From positions 744,001 through 808,000 of the forward strand of contig CBDAQZ010000004.1 of NCBI GenBank assembly GCA_965199335.1: a DNA stretch of 64,000 nt, read 5' to 3'. A program made the translations under genes and the position numbers. Shown here piece by piece: positions 41,481 to 49,925 of the stretch. A model generated the notes under the pieces. It worked only from the letters and a program-made list of their open reading frames with translations. It made no database searches and was not told where the DNA came from. Source of the stretch: CBDAQV01 sp965199335. Its GTDB lineage: Bacteria > Pseudomonadota > Alphaproteobacteria > CALMVH01. How positions within the stretch are numbered: position 1 is the stretch's first letter; every line of letters begins with the position of its first letter.

Positions 41481-42032
41481 ATGAGCACTGTGCAAGCCAT
41501 CGAAATCAGATCGCTGAGCCAATCGCCGGAAGTCCGGGCGCGATTGGCCGAAATCCTGATGGAAGCCGTCGCCGGTGGCGGGTCCGTCAGTTTCATGCAT
41601 CCGCTTGAACCTGAAAGGGCGAATGCATTCTGGCTGGCCTCTCTGGAAGCGGCAGGTCGGGGTGAACGGATCGTGCTGGGAGCGTTCGACGGCGAAATGC
41701 TGACAGGCACGGTAACCCTGTTGCTCGATTGCCCTCCCAACCAGCCGCACAGGGGCGAAATTTCCAAGATGATGACCCGTCGTGATTACCGCGGCAAAGG
41801 GATCGCTTCGGCGTTGTTGCGAAAGGCCGAAGAAATGGCTGTACGGGAAGGTCGCACGCTGCTGGTCCTGGATACGGCAAGCGAGGGCGGAGCCGCCGCG
41901 CTTTACGAGGCTCTCGGCTATACGCTGGCCGGCGAGATTCCCGACTTCGCCCTCAAACCCCATGGTGGACTGACCGGGACGAAGATCTACTGGAAGCGGA
42001 TTGGTGATGGCCACGGGCCCGCACGCGTGTAA
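41481..42032 (+). CDS. GNAT-family acetyltransferase
   Basis: 183 residues. The acetyl-CoA loop is in 'SKMMTRRDYRGKGIASALLR' (RxxGxG/A at about RGKGIA), followed by 'LVLDTASEGGAAALYEALGY' and 'KIYWKRI', the GNAT core order. Substrate unknown. It is followed 38 bp later by a NAD(P)-binding protein gene, possibly co-transcribed. Confidence 0.88.
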   Translation: MSTVQAIEIRSLSQSPEVRARLAEILMEAVAGGGSVSFMHPLEPERANAFWLASLEAAGRGERIVLGAFDGEMLTGTVTLLLDCPPNQPHRGEISKMMTRRDYRGKGIASALLRKAEEMAVREGRTLLVLDTASEGGAAALYEALGYTLAGEIPDFALKPHGGLTGTKIYWKRIGDGHGPARV

Positions 42033-42070
42033 GGTCGTGAAAAGTGAACGTTCACCGACAGGATCGAAAA

Positions 42071-42691
42071 ATGAAATTGCTGGTATTCGGCGCAACCGGG
42101 AAGACAGGTCGCCTGGTCGTGGAGCGCGCCCTCGCCAAACACCACGAGGTAACGGTACTGGTGCGCGACGCCACTAAACTCGGCCGCGAAGGCGTGCGCA
42201 TCCTTGTCGGCGATGCGCGCACCTTCGACGACGTACGCAAGGCCGTGCAGGGTCAGGACGCGGTGATCGGCACCATAGGCGGCACGACGCCGTGGAAGGA
42301 AACCGGCCTGGAGGGCGCGACGATGCGCAACATCGTCCAGGCCATGAAGGTGGAAGGCGTGAAGCGGCTGGCGGCGATCTCGATGATGGGCGTGGGCGAC
42401 AGCAAGGCGCAGGCCCCGTTGTTTTACAGGTATGTCCTGATGCCGACTTTCCTGCGCGGCACAACCAGGGACAAGACCGCCATGGAGAGGGAGATCGAGG
42501 CGAGCGGGCTGGATTACGTAATCGCGCGCGCGCCGATCCTGGGCGGCGATACTGCTACCGGTCACGTGAAGATCCTGCCGCCGGGCAAGACAGGTCACAA
42601 GATCACCCGTGCCGACCTGGCCGTCTTCCTGGTCGACCAGATCGACAGCGACGCCAATCTGCGCAAGGCGGTGACGGTGGCGAACAGCTGA
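42071..42691 (+). CDS. NAD(P)H-binding protein, atypical SDR (NmrA/BVR-B-like)
   Basis: 206 residues from ATG 42071 (MKLLVFGATGKTGRLV), which has AGGA 7 bases upstream. GATGKTG is the Rossmann loop; 'VTVLVRDATKL', 'DAVIGTIGG' and 'YVIARAPILGGD' follow the pattern of atypical short-chain reductases that bind NAD(P)H, such as the flavin reductase-like group. It ends 3 bp before a convergent stop. Confidence 0.87.
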   Translation: MKLLVFGATGKTGRLVVERALAKHHEVTVLVRDATKLGREGVRILVGDARTFDDVRKAVQGQDAVIGTIGGTTPWKETGLEGATMRNIVQAMKVEGVKRLAAISMMGVGDSKAQAPLFYRYVLMPTFLRGTTRDKTAMEREIEASGLDYVIARAPILGGDTATGHVKILPPGKTGHKITRADLAVFLVDQIDSDANLRKAVTVANS

Positions 42692-42694
42692 TGG

Positions 42695-43363
42695 CTAGGG
42701 ATAGAACCTGTCGTTGATCGCCGTGCCGCCTCCGGCTGCGGAAATCTTCTGGCTCAGGGATGTCTCGGCGTCACGCAGTTTCTTCTGCATGGCCCTCATC
42801 CCGGTTTCCGATGACGACAGTTTCGCAGCCTCGCCCATGAATGCGGCGCGCAGGTTTCCCATGGCCTGCATGTTCCTGTGGGGCACGACGGGGCTGGTGT
42901 TGGGCGGCGTGAAGGTTTCAAGGCTGGGCGGGATCGCTCCCGGATTTTGCGGTGTCTCCTGCGGCAGCTGGTTATAGGCATCCTGGTACTTGCTGCAGGT
43001 GGCGTTGAATTGATCGATCTTGTCCGAATCTACCATCGCATTGCCGATCTGCTGCCCGTCAAGCCCCAGGCAGGTCAGCCGGACTGTCCTGTTGTTCAGA
43101 TCGCCCCTGCTATTCGACATGTCCCGCATCAGGATGGAAAGCTGGCTGCACTCGGCCCTGATCTCGTCCGTCGCATTGATCTGCGGCAGGACATAGCGGG
43201 AATTTCCGCAGTCAAGTTTTACGGGCGTGGCCGCTGCCTTGATCTGCTCCTTCAGGGCGGTCTCGCGCGCGGCCATGACGCCGTAGGAAACGCCTGCGCC
43301 GACAAGGAGCGCGACCAACGCCGCTACAAGGGTTTGAAGGCTCAGGTCGAAGGCGACTTTCAT
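42695..43363 (-). CDS. Hypothetical membrane-anchored protein
   Basis: 222 residues from ATG 43363 (MKVAFDLSLQTLVAAL). One N-terminal membrane helix (about 9-29) is followed by a periplasmic-looking region with four cysteines ('LDCGNSRYVL', 'ECSQLSIL', 'LTCLGLDG', 'NATCSKYQDA') and a Pro/Asn-rich linker, then a helical C-terminus. Looks like a single-pass envelope protein. No family recognised. Confidence 0.65.
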   Translation of the reverse strand: MKVAFDLSLQTLVAALVALLVGAGVSYGVMAARETALKEQIKAAATPVKLDCGNSRYVLPQINATDEIRAECSQLSILMRDMSNSRGDLNNRTVRLTCLGLDGQQIGNAMVDSDKIDQFNATCSKYQDAYNQLPQETPQNPGAIPPSLETFTPPNTSPVVPHRNMQAMGNLRAAFMGEAAKLSSSETGMRAMQKKLRDAETSLSQKISAAGGGTAINDRFYP

Positions 43364-43563
43364 GGATTTGCTCGCTAGGAAAACGATGCAAGAACATGCC
43401 ACGGCCTCGTGCCGGCGTAAACGATTACGGCGGGAGCGGATTCAGTACCGGACGCAGCTGCATTATTTTCTCGATCCCGCAGCAGAAACACAGTTGCGAA
43501 TGATGCCTCTGTGCGAGATATTGACCGCCCGGTGGCGTGAAATAAAAACAGCGCAGAAACACA

Positions 43564-43842
43564 ATGAAAAAACCATCCGTTACGACAATTCGTTCTCTCC
43601 TGACGGCCGTGCTGGTCGCTTTTCCGCTGGCGGCAAATGCGGTGTGCTATTGCCGCTGCATAGGCGGCAGGGCGGAAACGATCTGTTCCAACCCAGGCGA
43701 AGTGTCCCCGATCTGCGCGGCGACCCGATGCCAGATACCGGTATATACACCCCCGCCAAAGGATTCGCCCAATTCCTGCCGTCGGGAGGCGGTCCAGAAT
43801 CCTTCCAGCGGCTTTTACGAATGGCACACGGTCTGCAATTGA
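43564..43842 (+). CDS. Small secreted cysteine-rich protein (92 aa)
   Basis: A Sec signal peptide (MKKPSVTTIRSLLTAVLVAFPLAANA) precedes a mature part of about 66 residues with eight cysteines, starting VCYCRCIGG. That number suggests four disulfides in the periplasm or outside. Its stop is one base before the GH13 gene start, but the ribosome site is weak. Function unknown; could be a small inhibitor or toxin-like peptide, not demonstrable here. Confidence 0.6.
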   Translation: MKKPSVTTIRSLLTAVLVAFPLAANAVCYCRCIGGRAETICSNPGEVSPICAATRCQIPVYTPPPKDSPNSCRREAVQNPSSGFYEWHTVCN

Positions 43843-43843
43843 A

Positions 43844-45913
43844 ATGACAACACCCGACAGCGATTACATCCAGTGGCTCGTATCCGAATCCATGCTGCAC
43901 GCGGCGCGGACGAACGCGCGCAAATATGCGGGGCAAAGCCGTCTGTGGCAGCGGCCCTTCGCGCAGGCGCGGCCGCGCGCGGCGACGGCCATCGCCTCGG
44001 TGTGGTTCACCGCCTATCCGGGATCGATCGTCACGGCCGATGGCAAGTCGGTCCTGGCGACGCTGGCCGACCCGGCGCTGTGGCACGGGCTTGCGGCGAT
44101 CGGCGTCCAGGGTGTCCATACCGGCCCGACCAAGCGATCGGGCGGACTGACGGGGCGCGACTTCACGCCGACGATCGACGGCAATTTCGACCGCACCGGC
44201 TTCGACACCGACACGAATTTCGGCACCAGCGACGAGTTCGTGGCGATCAGCCGCCAGGCCGCGGCGCACAACGCCATCGTGATCGACGACGTCATCCCGT
44301 CGCACACCGGCAAGGGTCCCGACTTCCGCCTCGCCGAAATGGCCTACGAGGATTACCCCGGCCTCTACCACATGGTGGAGATCAAGGAGAGCGACTGGGC
44401 GCTGCTGCCCGAGGTGCCGGAGGGTCATGACAGCGTCAACCTGTCCGCCGCCCATGTCGATGCGTTGATGCAGAAAAGCTATATCGTCGGCCCCCTGCAA
44501 CGCACCATCTTCTACGAACCCGGCGTCAAGGATACCGACTGGAGCGCGACGCTTCCGGTCGTCGGCGTCGACGGCGTGACGCGGCGCTGGGTCTACCTGC
44601 ATTACTTCAAGGCGGGGCAGCCCTCGCTCAACTGGCTGGACCCGTCCTTCGCCGCGCAGCAGATGATCGTCGGCGACGCGCTGCACTCCATCGATGCGCT
44701 GGGGGCGGTGGCGCTGCGGCTGGATGCCAACGGCTTCCTGGGCGTGGAGGCGCGGCCGGGCGGCCCTGCCTGGTCCGAGGGACACCCGCTTTCCATCGTC
44801 GGCAACCAGCTCGTGGCAGGCGCGATCCGCAAGGCCGGCGGCTTCAGCTTCCAGGAACTGAACCTGACCGTCGACGACATCGCCGCGATGACCGGGGGCG
44901 GCGCGGACCTCTCCTACGATTTCATCACCCGCCCGGCCTACCACCACGCGCTGCTGACCGGCGACACCGAATTCCTGCGCCTGATGCTCAGGATCATGAA
45001 CGATTACGGCATCGATCCCGCCGGCCTGATCCACGCGCTGCAGAACCATGACGAGCTGACGCTGGAGCTGGTGCATTTCTGGACGCTGCACGAAACCGAC
45101 AGCTACACCTTCCAGGGCCAGGAATGGCAAGGCGGCACGCTGCGCAACTTCATCCGCGAGACCATGTACGAGCGCCTGGCCGGCGCCCACGCCCCGTACA
45201 ACCTGCGCGCCTTCACCAACGGCGTCGCCTGCACCACGGTCAGCATCATCACGGCGGCCCTGGGCATCGGCGACCTGACGGCGATCACGCCGGAACAGAG
45301 GGCGCTGATCCAGAAGATCCATCTGCTGCTGGTGATGTACAACGCCTTCCAGCCCGGCGTGTTCGCCCTGTCCGGCTGGGACATGGTCGGCGCGCTGCCG
45401 CTGGACCCGGCCGAGGTCGCCGACCTGCTGGCCGACGGCGACACGCGCTGGATCAACCGCGGCGCCTACGATCTGATGGACGCCAATCCGGAGGCGCAGC
45501 ATTCGTCGGAGAACCTGCCCAAGGCGCGCATGCTCTACGGCTCGCTGGCCTCACAGCTGGAACAGCCGGACTCATTCGCCATGCAGCTCAAGCACCTGAT
45601 GTCGGTGCGCCAGGCCTACGGCATCGCCGCCGGCCGCCAGATCGCCGTGCCGCCCGTGACCGCCAGGGGCCTGCTGCTGATGCTGCACGAACTGCCCGAT
45701 GCCCGGGGCACCCAGATCACCGCGCTGAACTTCGGCGCGGCCGCGATCGAGGAAACCATCGTCCTGCCGATCACCACGGCCGGCCCGGTGGTCGACATGC
45801 TGCGCGAGGAAGTCGTCGGCGACCTGTCCGAAACCGGCGAGCTGACGATCAGGCTGGCACCTTATGAAGGCCAATCGCTGCGTATCGTGACGCCGATCAG
45901 GCCGTTGGGGTAA
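43844..45913 (+). CDS. GH13-family glycoside hydrolase/transglycosylase, trehalose synthase-like
   Basis: 689 residues. The alpha-amylase-type triad can be placed: nucleophile Asp294 in 'LRLDANGFLG', acid/base Glu338 in 'FQELNL', and transition-state stabiliser Asp403 in 'QNHDELTLE'. The N-terminus 'NARKYAGQSRLWQRPFAQ' and the overall length point to the group of trehalose synthase-like (maltose isomerase-like) GH13 proteins. No other glycogen or trehalose gene lies nearby, so the actual substrate is open. Cytoplasmic: no signal peptide. Confidence 0.82.
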   Translation: MTTPDSDYIQWLVSESMLHAARTNARKYAGQSRLWQRPFAQARPRAATAIASVWFTAYPGSIVTADGKSVLATLADPALWHGLAAIGVQGVHTGPTKRSGGLTGRDFTPTIDGNFDRTGFDTDTNFGTSDEFVAISRQAAAHNAIVIDDVIPSHTGKGPDFRLAEMAYEDYPGLYHMVEIKESDWALLPEVPEGHDSVNLSAAHVDALMQKSYIVGPLQRTIFYEPGVKDTDWSATLPVVGVDGVTRRWVYLHYFKAGQPSLNWLDPSFAAQQMIVGDALHSIDALGAVALRLDANGFLGVEARPGGPAWSEGHPLSIVGNQLVAGAIRKAGGFSFQELNLTVDDIAAMTGGGADLSYDFITRPAYHHALLTGDTEFLRLMLRIMNDYGIDPAGLIHALQNHDELTLELVHFWTLHETDSYTFQGQEWQGGTLRNFIRETMYERLAGAHAPYNLRAFTNGVACTTVSIITAALGIGDLTAITPEQRALIQKIHLLLVMYNAFQPGVFALSGWDMVGALPLDPAEVADLLADGDTRWINRGAYDLMDANPEAQHSSENLPKARMLYGSLASQLEQPDSFAMQLKHLMSVRQAYGIAAGRQIAVPPVTARGLLLMLHELPDARGTQITALNFGAAAIEETIVLPITTAGPVVDMLREEVVGDLSETGELTIRLAPYEGQSLRIVTPIRPLG

Positions 45914-45954
45914 TGTTATTTAGCTTATAACCAAGATGATCAGGAGTCAAAGCT

Positions 45955-46694
45955 TTGAGCCAAATAGCCGGCTGGCTTACCGCTTTAGGGATAACTAGTG
46001 TTGCAGCAGCTAGCTTTGCTTTCTGGTTCTTTAGACAATCAGCAAAAAGCTGGTTGCAATCGCAATTTGATCGCGATCTTGAAGAATTTAAGGCAGCAAA
46101 AATTCGTGAACTCGAGAAATTAAGAGTTGAATATCAACATGAGACGGAAAAGTTAAAATCTGAAATTAGTCGATTATTAGACAGAGCAACAAAATTGCAT
46201 CAAAGAGAATATGAAATTTTACCTGAAGCATGGGGAATTCTAAACAAGGCTTTGGTTCAGTTGGATACACGATTCAATCTCTACAAAGACATCCAGATCT
46301 TGATAGAATGTCTGAAACCCAATTGGAAGAATTTTTAGAAAACTCCCAGCTAAAAAAGTATCAGAGAGAATTGATTAAAGAAACAGATAAGAAGACAAAC
46401 ATGTATGCCGATTATGATCGATGGCAATCTATACATGACGCAAATAATTACATCACCGAGTGCCAAAATTATATTATTTTGCAAGGCATATTCATTGAGC
46501 AGGATTTATATGAAAAACTATTTGATGCTTGTAAGTCATTACGGACAGCTATTTTGCATAGAGAGTATGTTCAATACAATTTGGGTGCAGGTGAATGGGA
46601 GAAAGCTATAGCTGCATTAGGAGAAGCTGAAAAACTTATTTTAGAAATTAAGACTGAAATTAGGAAGCATCTTTGGGATACGAAACTTAATTAG
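45955..46694 (+). pseudogene. Frameshifted coiled-coil membrane protein gene in AT-rich DNA
   Basis: Two overlapping frames add up to one protein. The first (from TTG 45955 with AGGAG upstream) encodes a membrane helix 'WLTALGITSVAAASFAFWFF' and a charged coiled coil 'KAAKIRELEKLRVEYQHETE'. Around 46255-46285 the continuation moves by one base into 'SLQRHPDLDRMSETQLEEF' and on to 'KHLWDTKLN'. I recall contiguous family members with both parts, so a one-base deletion is the simplest reading. Base composition is far more AT-rich than either neighbour, a sign of recent transfer. Function unknown. Confidence 0.72.
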
Positions 46695-46718
46695 ATTATC
46701 CTTTTTCAATTACTAGAA

Positions 46719-46973
46719 TTACGTTATGAGCCCGGCCAAATAATCGTGTCCCGCCCAGGTCAGCCAGTAGCCCTTGTCCAGGATCGCGAAGGTCAAATGG
46801 GCGCTGCGCGGGCCGTAGGCCAGCAGGCCGGCGTCGATCAGGATGCGGATATGCTCCTCGATCTCCATCGCGCCCTTTTCCTGCAGCAATTTGGAAAAGC
46901 TGACCGGCGCGCCGGCTGCGGTCGCCTCGACCGCGCGCAGGATCTGCACGGCGGTTTCCATGTCGCGCTTCAT
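46719..46973 (-). CDS. DUF2513-like protein, probable winged helix
   Basis: 84 residues beginning MKRDMETAVQILRAVEATAAG, the N-terminal pattern of DUF2513, a small wHTH-like family frequent in phages and mobile elements. 'HIRILIDAGLLAYG' is the likely recognition region, 'LTWAGHDYLAGL' the usual ending. An AGGGA site lies 7 bases before the ATG. It neighbours the AT-rich frameshifted gene. Confidence 0.78.
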   Translation of the reverse strand: MKRDMETAVQILRAVEATAAGAPVSFSKLLQEKGAMEIEEHIRILIDAGLLAYGPRSAHLTFAILDKGYWLTWAGHDYLAGLIT

Positions 46974-47037
46974 GCCGGTTCCCTGCCGGCTGTCATACGA
47001 CGAAGACGCGTCGGAACGGCACTAAGGACGGCTACGA

Positions 47038-47274
47038 CTACGGCCGGCCGGGCGCTGTCGTCGGTGGGGCGGCGCGGCGGCTGATCGCACCCAGTGTGTC
47101 GACGAATATGCCCTGCTCGTCGGCGAGCCGGGAATTCCGGGCGCCGGCGTCCAGGGTAAGCAGAACATCGTAGTGCGAAAACGGCAGGCTTTGCGGCGTA
47201 CCCGGTATTTCGAAGCCACCGTCCCGCGCGCCTGCGACGCCCGTGCGATAAAATATGCTCAAGTCCCGTATCAT
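47038..47274 (-). CDS. Small hypothetical protein (78 aa)
   Basis: 78 residues (MIRDLSIFYRTGVAGARDGG...). AGGGG sits 8 bases before the ATG at 47274. The sequence has no low-complexity shadow pattern, but ends in a Pro/Ala stretch. It lies between the DUF2513-like gene and dnaA. No family recognised; may be spurious. Confidence 0.42.
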   Translation of the reverse strand: MIRDLSIFYRTGVAGARDGGFEIPGTPQSLPFSHYDVLLTLDAGARNSRLADEQGIFVDTLGAISRRAAPPTTAPGRP

Positions 47275-47348
47275 GCTCTAACCCCTGCTACGCATGCTGC
47301 AACTTAGCAGAACAGAGTAGCCGACGCAATTTAATCTGCTGTTAAAGC

Positions 47349-48764
47349 CTATCCAGCCAGGGCGCGGCGCAGCAGTTCGACATCCTCCGCCATGGCGCGG
47401 TCGCTGATCATCAGCTCGTCGACCTTCTTGACCGCATGCATCACCGTGGTGTGGTCGCGGCCGCCGAACTTGCGTCCGATCTCGGGCAGGGAATGCGTCG
47501 TCAGCTGCTTCGACAGGTACATCGCCACCTGGCGCGGGCGGGCGACGATGCGGCTGCGGCGGTCGGAATACATCTCCGCCACCTTCAGGTTGAAATGCTC
47601 CGCCACCTTGCGCTGGATCTCCTCGACCGACAGGCGGCGGTCGTTGGCCCGCAGCAGGTCGCGCAGCAGATCCTGCGTGGTCTCGATCGTGACCGCGCGG
47701 CCGACCAGGTCGGCATGGGCGACGATGCGGGTCAGCGCGCCTTCCAGCTCGCGAACATTGGAGGTGATCTTGTGCGCCAGGAACTCCAGCACCTTGACCG
47801 GTACCTCGACCTTCAGGTTCTCGGCCTTGGACTGCAGGATGCCGAGGCGCAGCTCATAGGTCGTCGGATGGATGTCGGCGACCAGCCCCCAGCCGAGGCG
47901 AGAGCGCAGGCGCTCCTCCATGCCTTCGAGGTCGGACGGGCTCTTGTCGGCGGAGATGATGATCTGGCGGTTCTGGTCGGCCAGCGCGTTGAAGGTGTGG
48001 AAGAACTCCTCCTGCGTCGAATCCTTGCCGCAGATGAACTGGATGTCGTCGATCATCAGTACGTCGACCGAGCGGAACTGCTCCTTGAACTCCATCGTGT
48101 CCTTGTAGCGCAGCGCGCGCACGAACTCGTACATGAACTTTTCGGCGGACAAGTACAGCACGCGGCGGCCCGGCCCGCGCTTGCGGATCGCCCAGGCGAT
48201 GGCGTGCATTAGATGCGTCTTGCCCAGGCCGACGCCGCCATAGAGGAACAGCGGGTTGAAGGGCACGTTGTCGGCGTCGGCGACGCGGCGGGCGGCGGCA
48301 TGGGCCAGCTCGTTCGGCTTGCCGACGATGAAGTTGTCGAAGGTGAAGCGGGGATCGAGCGCGCCCAGAAGCGGGTCGTCCAGCGCCGCGGGTTCCGCAG
48401 GCAGGATCAGCGGTTCGGCCGGCATCAGGGGCGATACCGATTCAGTCTTCACCCGGCTGGCGATCTTCGCCTTGATTTCCAGGCTGTGCATCGCAGGATT
48501 CTTCTGCATCCACAGCTCGCGGATGCGGTCGGCGTAATGCGCCTTGATCCATTTGGCCGCGACCGATGTCGCCACCGACAATATGACATCGCCGGCTGCG
48601 GGGTTCAGGACCTCCACACCCTGCAGCCAGCTACGGAAGGCGACGTCGCCGATCTCGCGCTTCAGGCTCAGGGAAATTTCCTGCCACTCTCGGGCAAGGA
48701 CGGCCGGAACGGTCGTATGTTCGTCTTCGAGACTGATGGAAGAAGCCGCAGATTGATGCGCCAA
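47349..48764 (-). CDS. dnaA: Chromosomal replication initiator DnaA
   Basis: 471 residues. Domain I is N-terminal, the AAA+ domain has Walker A GGVGLGKT (176-183) and Walker B 'MIDDIQF' (237 onward), and the C-terminal DNA-binding domain carries 'GGRDHTTVMHA' for DnaA boxes. The apparent start is TTG at 48764 (MAHQSAAS) with GGGGG about 8 bases upstream; an ATG at 48777 is out of frame. It sits 41 kb from the candidate origin, next to rpsT and mutM as usual in alphaproteobacteria. Confidence 0.97.
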   Translation of the reverse strand: MAHQSAASSISLEDEHTTVPAVLAREWQEISLSLKREIGDVAFRSWLQGVEVLNPAAGDVILSVATSVAAKWIKAHYADRIRELWMQKNPAMHSLEIKAKIASRVKTESVSPLMPAEPLILPAEPAALDDPLLGALDPRFTFDNFIVGKPNELAHAAARRVADADNVPFNPLFLYGGVGLGKTHLMHAIAWAIRKRGPGRRVLYLSAEKFMYEFVRALRYKDTMEFKEQFRSVDVLMIDDIQFICGKDSTQEEFFHTFNALADQNRQIIISADKSPSDLEGMEERLRSRLGWGLVADIHPTTYELRLGILQSKAENLKVEVPVKVLEFLAHKITSNVRELEGALTRIVAHADLVGRAVTIETTQDLLRDLLRANDRRLSVEEIQRKVAEHFNLKVAEMYSDRRSRIVARPRQVAMYLSKQLTTHSLPEIGRKFGGRDHTTVMHAVKKVDELMISDRAMAEDVELLRRALAG

Positions 48765-49057
48765 GCAAAACCCCCATGAATAACGCCGTTAATTAGCCGT
48801 AACGCGCCACCTCCGCGCCGTGAAACCCAGGGCTTCACAGGCAAAGTTCCCCCGACCGCCCCCGAGAGGGCGATGGCGCGATCCGATCAACAAGTATTTA
48901 AAATTCGTCTCGATCTGGACGAAAGGAAACATAGGGGAAAACGCTATCGTACGCAAGGCAAAAGATTCTCAATTCCGATTCATTATGAATATTGTGAAAC
49001 GAAAAAGGCGCCTTCTGTTTCCAGAAAGCGCCCATTAGCCTTGCTTGTTAAAGCGAT
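48765..49057. other. Intergenic region between rpsT and dnaA (293 bp)
   Basis: It contains the rpsT terminator (49003-49033) and the upstream region of dnaA. A GC-rich palindromic pair (GTGAAACCC/GGGCTTCAC) lies at 48820-48840. I saw no clear DnaA box and no gene. Confidence 0.5.
49003..49033 (-). terminator. Terminator of rpsT
   Basis: On the minus strand GGGCGC...CTG, loop GAAA, CAG...GCGCC then five T. It lies 24 bp beyond the rpsT stop. Confidence 0.88.
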
Positions 49058-49333
49058 TTACTTGGCTGTTACTTCTAAGGCCTTGATTCTGGCGCTTAAA
49101 CGCGAAAGCTTTCGCGAGACTGTATTGCGGTGCATCGTGCGCTTCGCTATGGCGCGGTGCAGTTCCGGCGTTACCTCGTGGAAGGCGACGCGGGCGGCGG
49201 CGACATCGCCCGAAGCGATCGCGGTTTCGACCTTGCGGACGAAGGTGCGGATGCGACTGATGCGCGTACGGTTGATCTCCGCGCGGGTAGCGTTGCGGCG
49301 GATACGTTTCTTGGCGGAAATATGCTGGGCCAT
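49058..49333 (-). CDS. rpsT: 30S ribosomal protein S20
   Basis: 91 residues, Lys/Arg-rich, starting MAQHISAKKRIRRNATRAE and containing 'HRNTVSRKLSRLSARIKAL'; typical S20 length and pattern. Binds 16S rRNA. It is followed by its own terminator and preceded by its own promoter, so it is monocistronic. Confidence 0.97.
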   Translation of the reverse strand: MAQHISAKKRIRRNATRAEINRTRISRIRTFVRKVETAIASGDVAAARVAFHEVTPELHRAIAKRTMHRNTVSRKLSRLSARIKALEVTAK

Positions 49334-49374
49334 CGTGATCGTGTCTTGAAATTAGGGTCGAAAGCGAAGTGGCG

Positions 49375-49403
49375 AACCTATCGACGCGCCTAAAGCGGGT
49401 CAA
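49375..49403 (-). promoter_or_regulatory. Promoter of rpsT
   Basis: On the minus strand TTGACC (49403-49398), 17-base spacer, TAGGTT (49380-49375), about 42 bp before the rpsT start. Confidence 0.5.
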
Positions 49404-49461
49404 GCTGAATCTGGCAGCCGCGTACGATAACCAAGATTATTAATAAAGAGAAAATTTTACC

Positions 49462-49490
49462 TTGCGTTTATAAATAAGATTTTATACTCT
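49462..49490 (+). promoter_or_regulatory. Promoter of the 49521 gene
   Basis: TTGCGT (49462-49467), 17-base AT-rich spacer, TACTCT (49485-49490), 30 bp before the ATG. Confidence 0.45.
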
Positions 49491-49520
49491 TGTTAACTGA
49501 GAGCACCAAGGAGAAGCGTT

Positions 49521-49922
49521 ATGAGTGAATTCAATGAGACCGAGAAGCGCCCGAGTAAAACGTTGCTCAATAAGGTTGCGACCGACTTTTTAGGCGAAGT
49601 CGGCGAACAGGTGACAAACGTCGACTTGTACAAGGACCGCCTGATACGGATGAATTTAAGCTATACCGACACACACGACGAACATAAGGCATTTACGGTA
49701 GGAAGCGCCGTGTCGCGGATGCTTTCGGCGGTAAACAGTGAGTTTGCGTCTACGCTCGACAGCATTACATTGGTGGCTCCGCACAAGGAAGCACCGTCCT
49801 GGAGCATCCTGGTTCCCGTTCCTCACGATAAGCTGGTTCCGGAGAATTTCACCGCGATCTCGGACATTGTCGATACATTGCATACGATAAAGCCCAGCCT
49901 GGCCAAGCCAAGATCCCCGTAA
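49521..49922 (+). CDS. Hypothetical protein (133 aa)
   Basis: 133 residues (MSEFNETEKRPSKTLLNKVA), preceded by AAGGAGA 6 bases before the ATG. No signal peptide, no cysteines, mixed alpha/beta content ('SITLVAPHKEAPSWSILVPVP'). Its stop lies 3 bp before the convergent mutM stop. Coding composition slightly lower in GC than its neighbours. No family recognised. Confidence 0.68.
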   Translation: MSEFNETEKRPSKTLLNKVATDFLGEVGEQVTNVDLYKDRLIRMNLSYTDTHDEHKAFTVGSAVSRMLSAVNSEFASTLDSITLVAPHKEAPSWSILVPVPHDKLVPENFTAISDIVDTLHTIKPSLAKPRSP

Positions 49923-49925
49923 CCA

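Noticed and set aside
41145..42095. A 316-codon frame including the DUF427 gene
   Set aside because: Only the last 96 codons are DUF427; a perfect ribosome site at 41435 sets the start, and the rest is antisense to the GNAT gene.
46230..46694. The second half of the AT-rich gene as an independent gene
   Set aside because: Its first residues are a frame-shadow of the upstream half and there is no ribosome site; continuity with the first half is better.
48764..48777. ATG at 48777 as dnaA start
   Set aside because: It is 13 bases upstream and out of frame with dnaA; TTG 48764 is in frame with a G-rich site.
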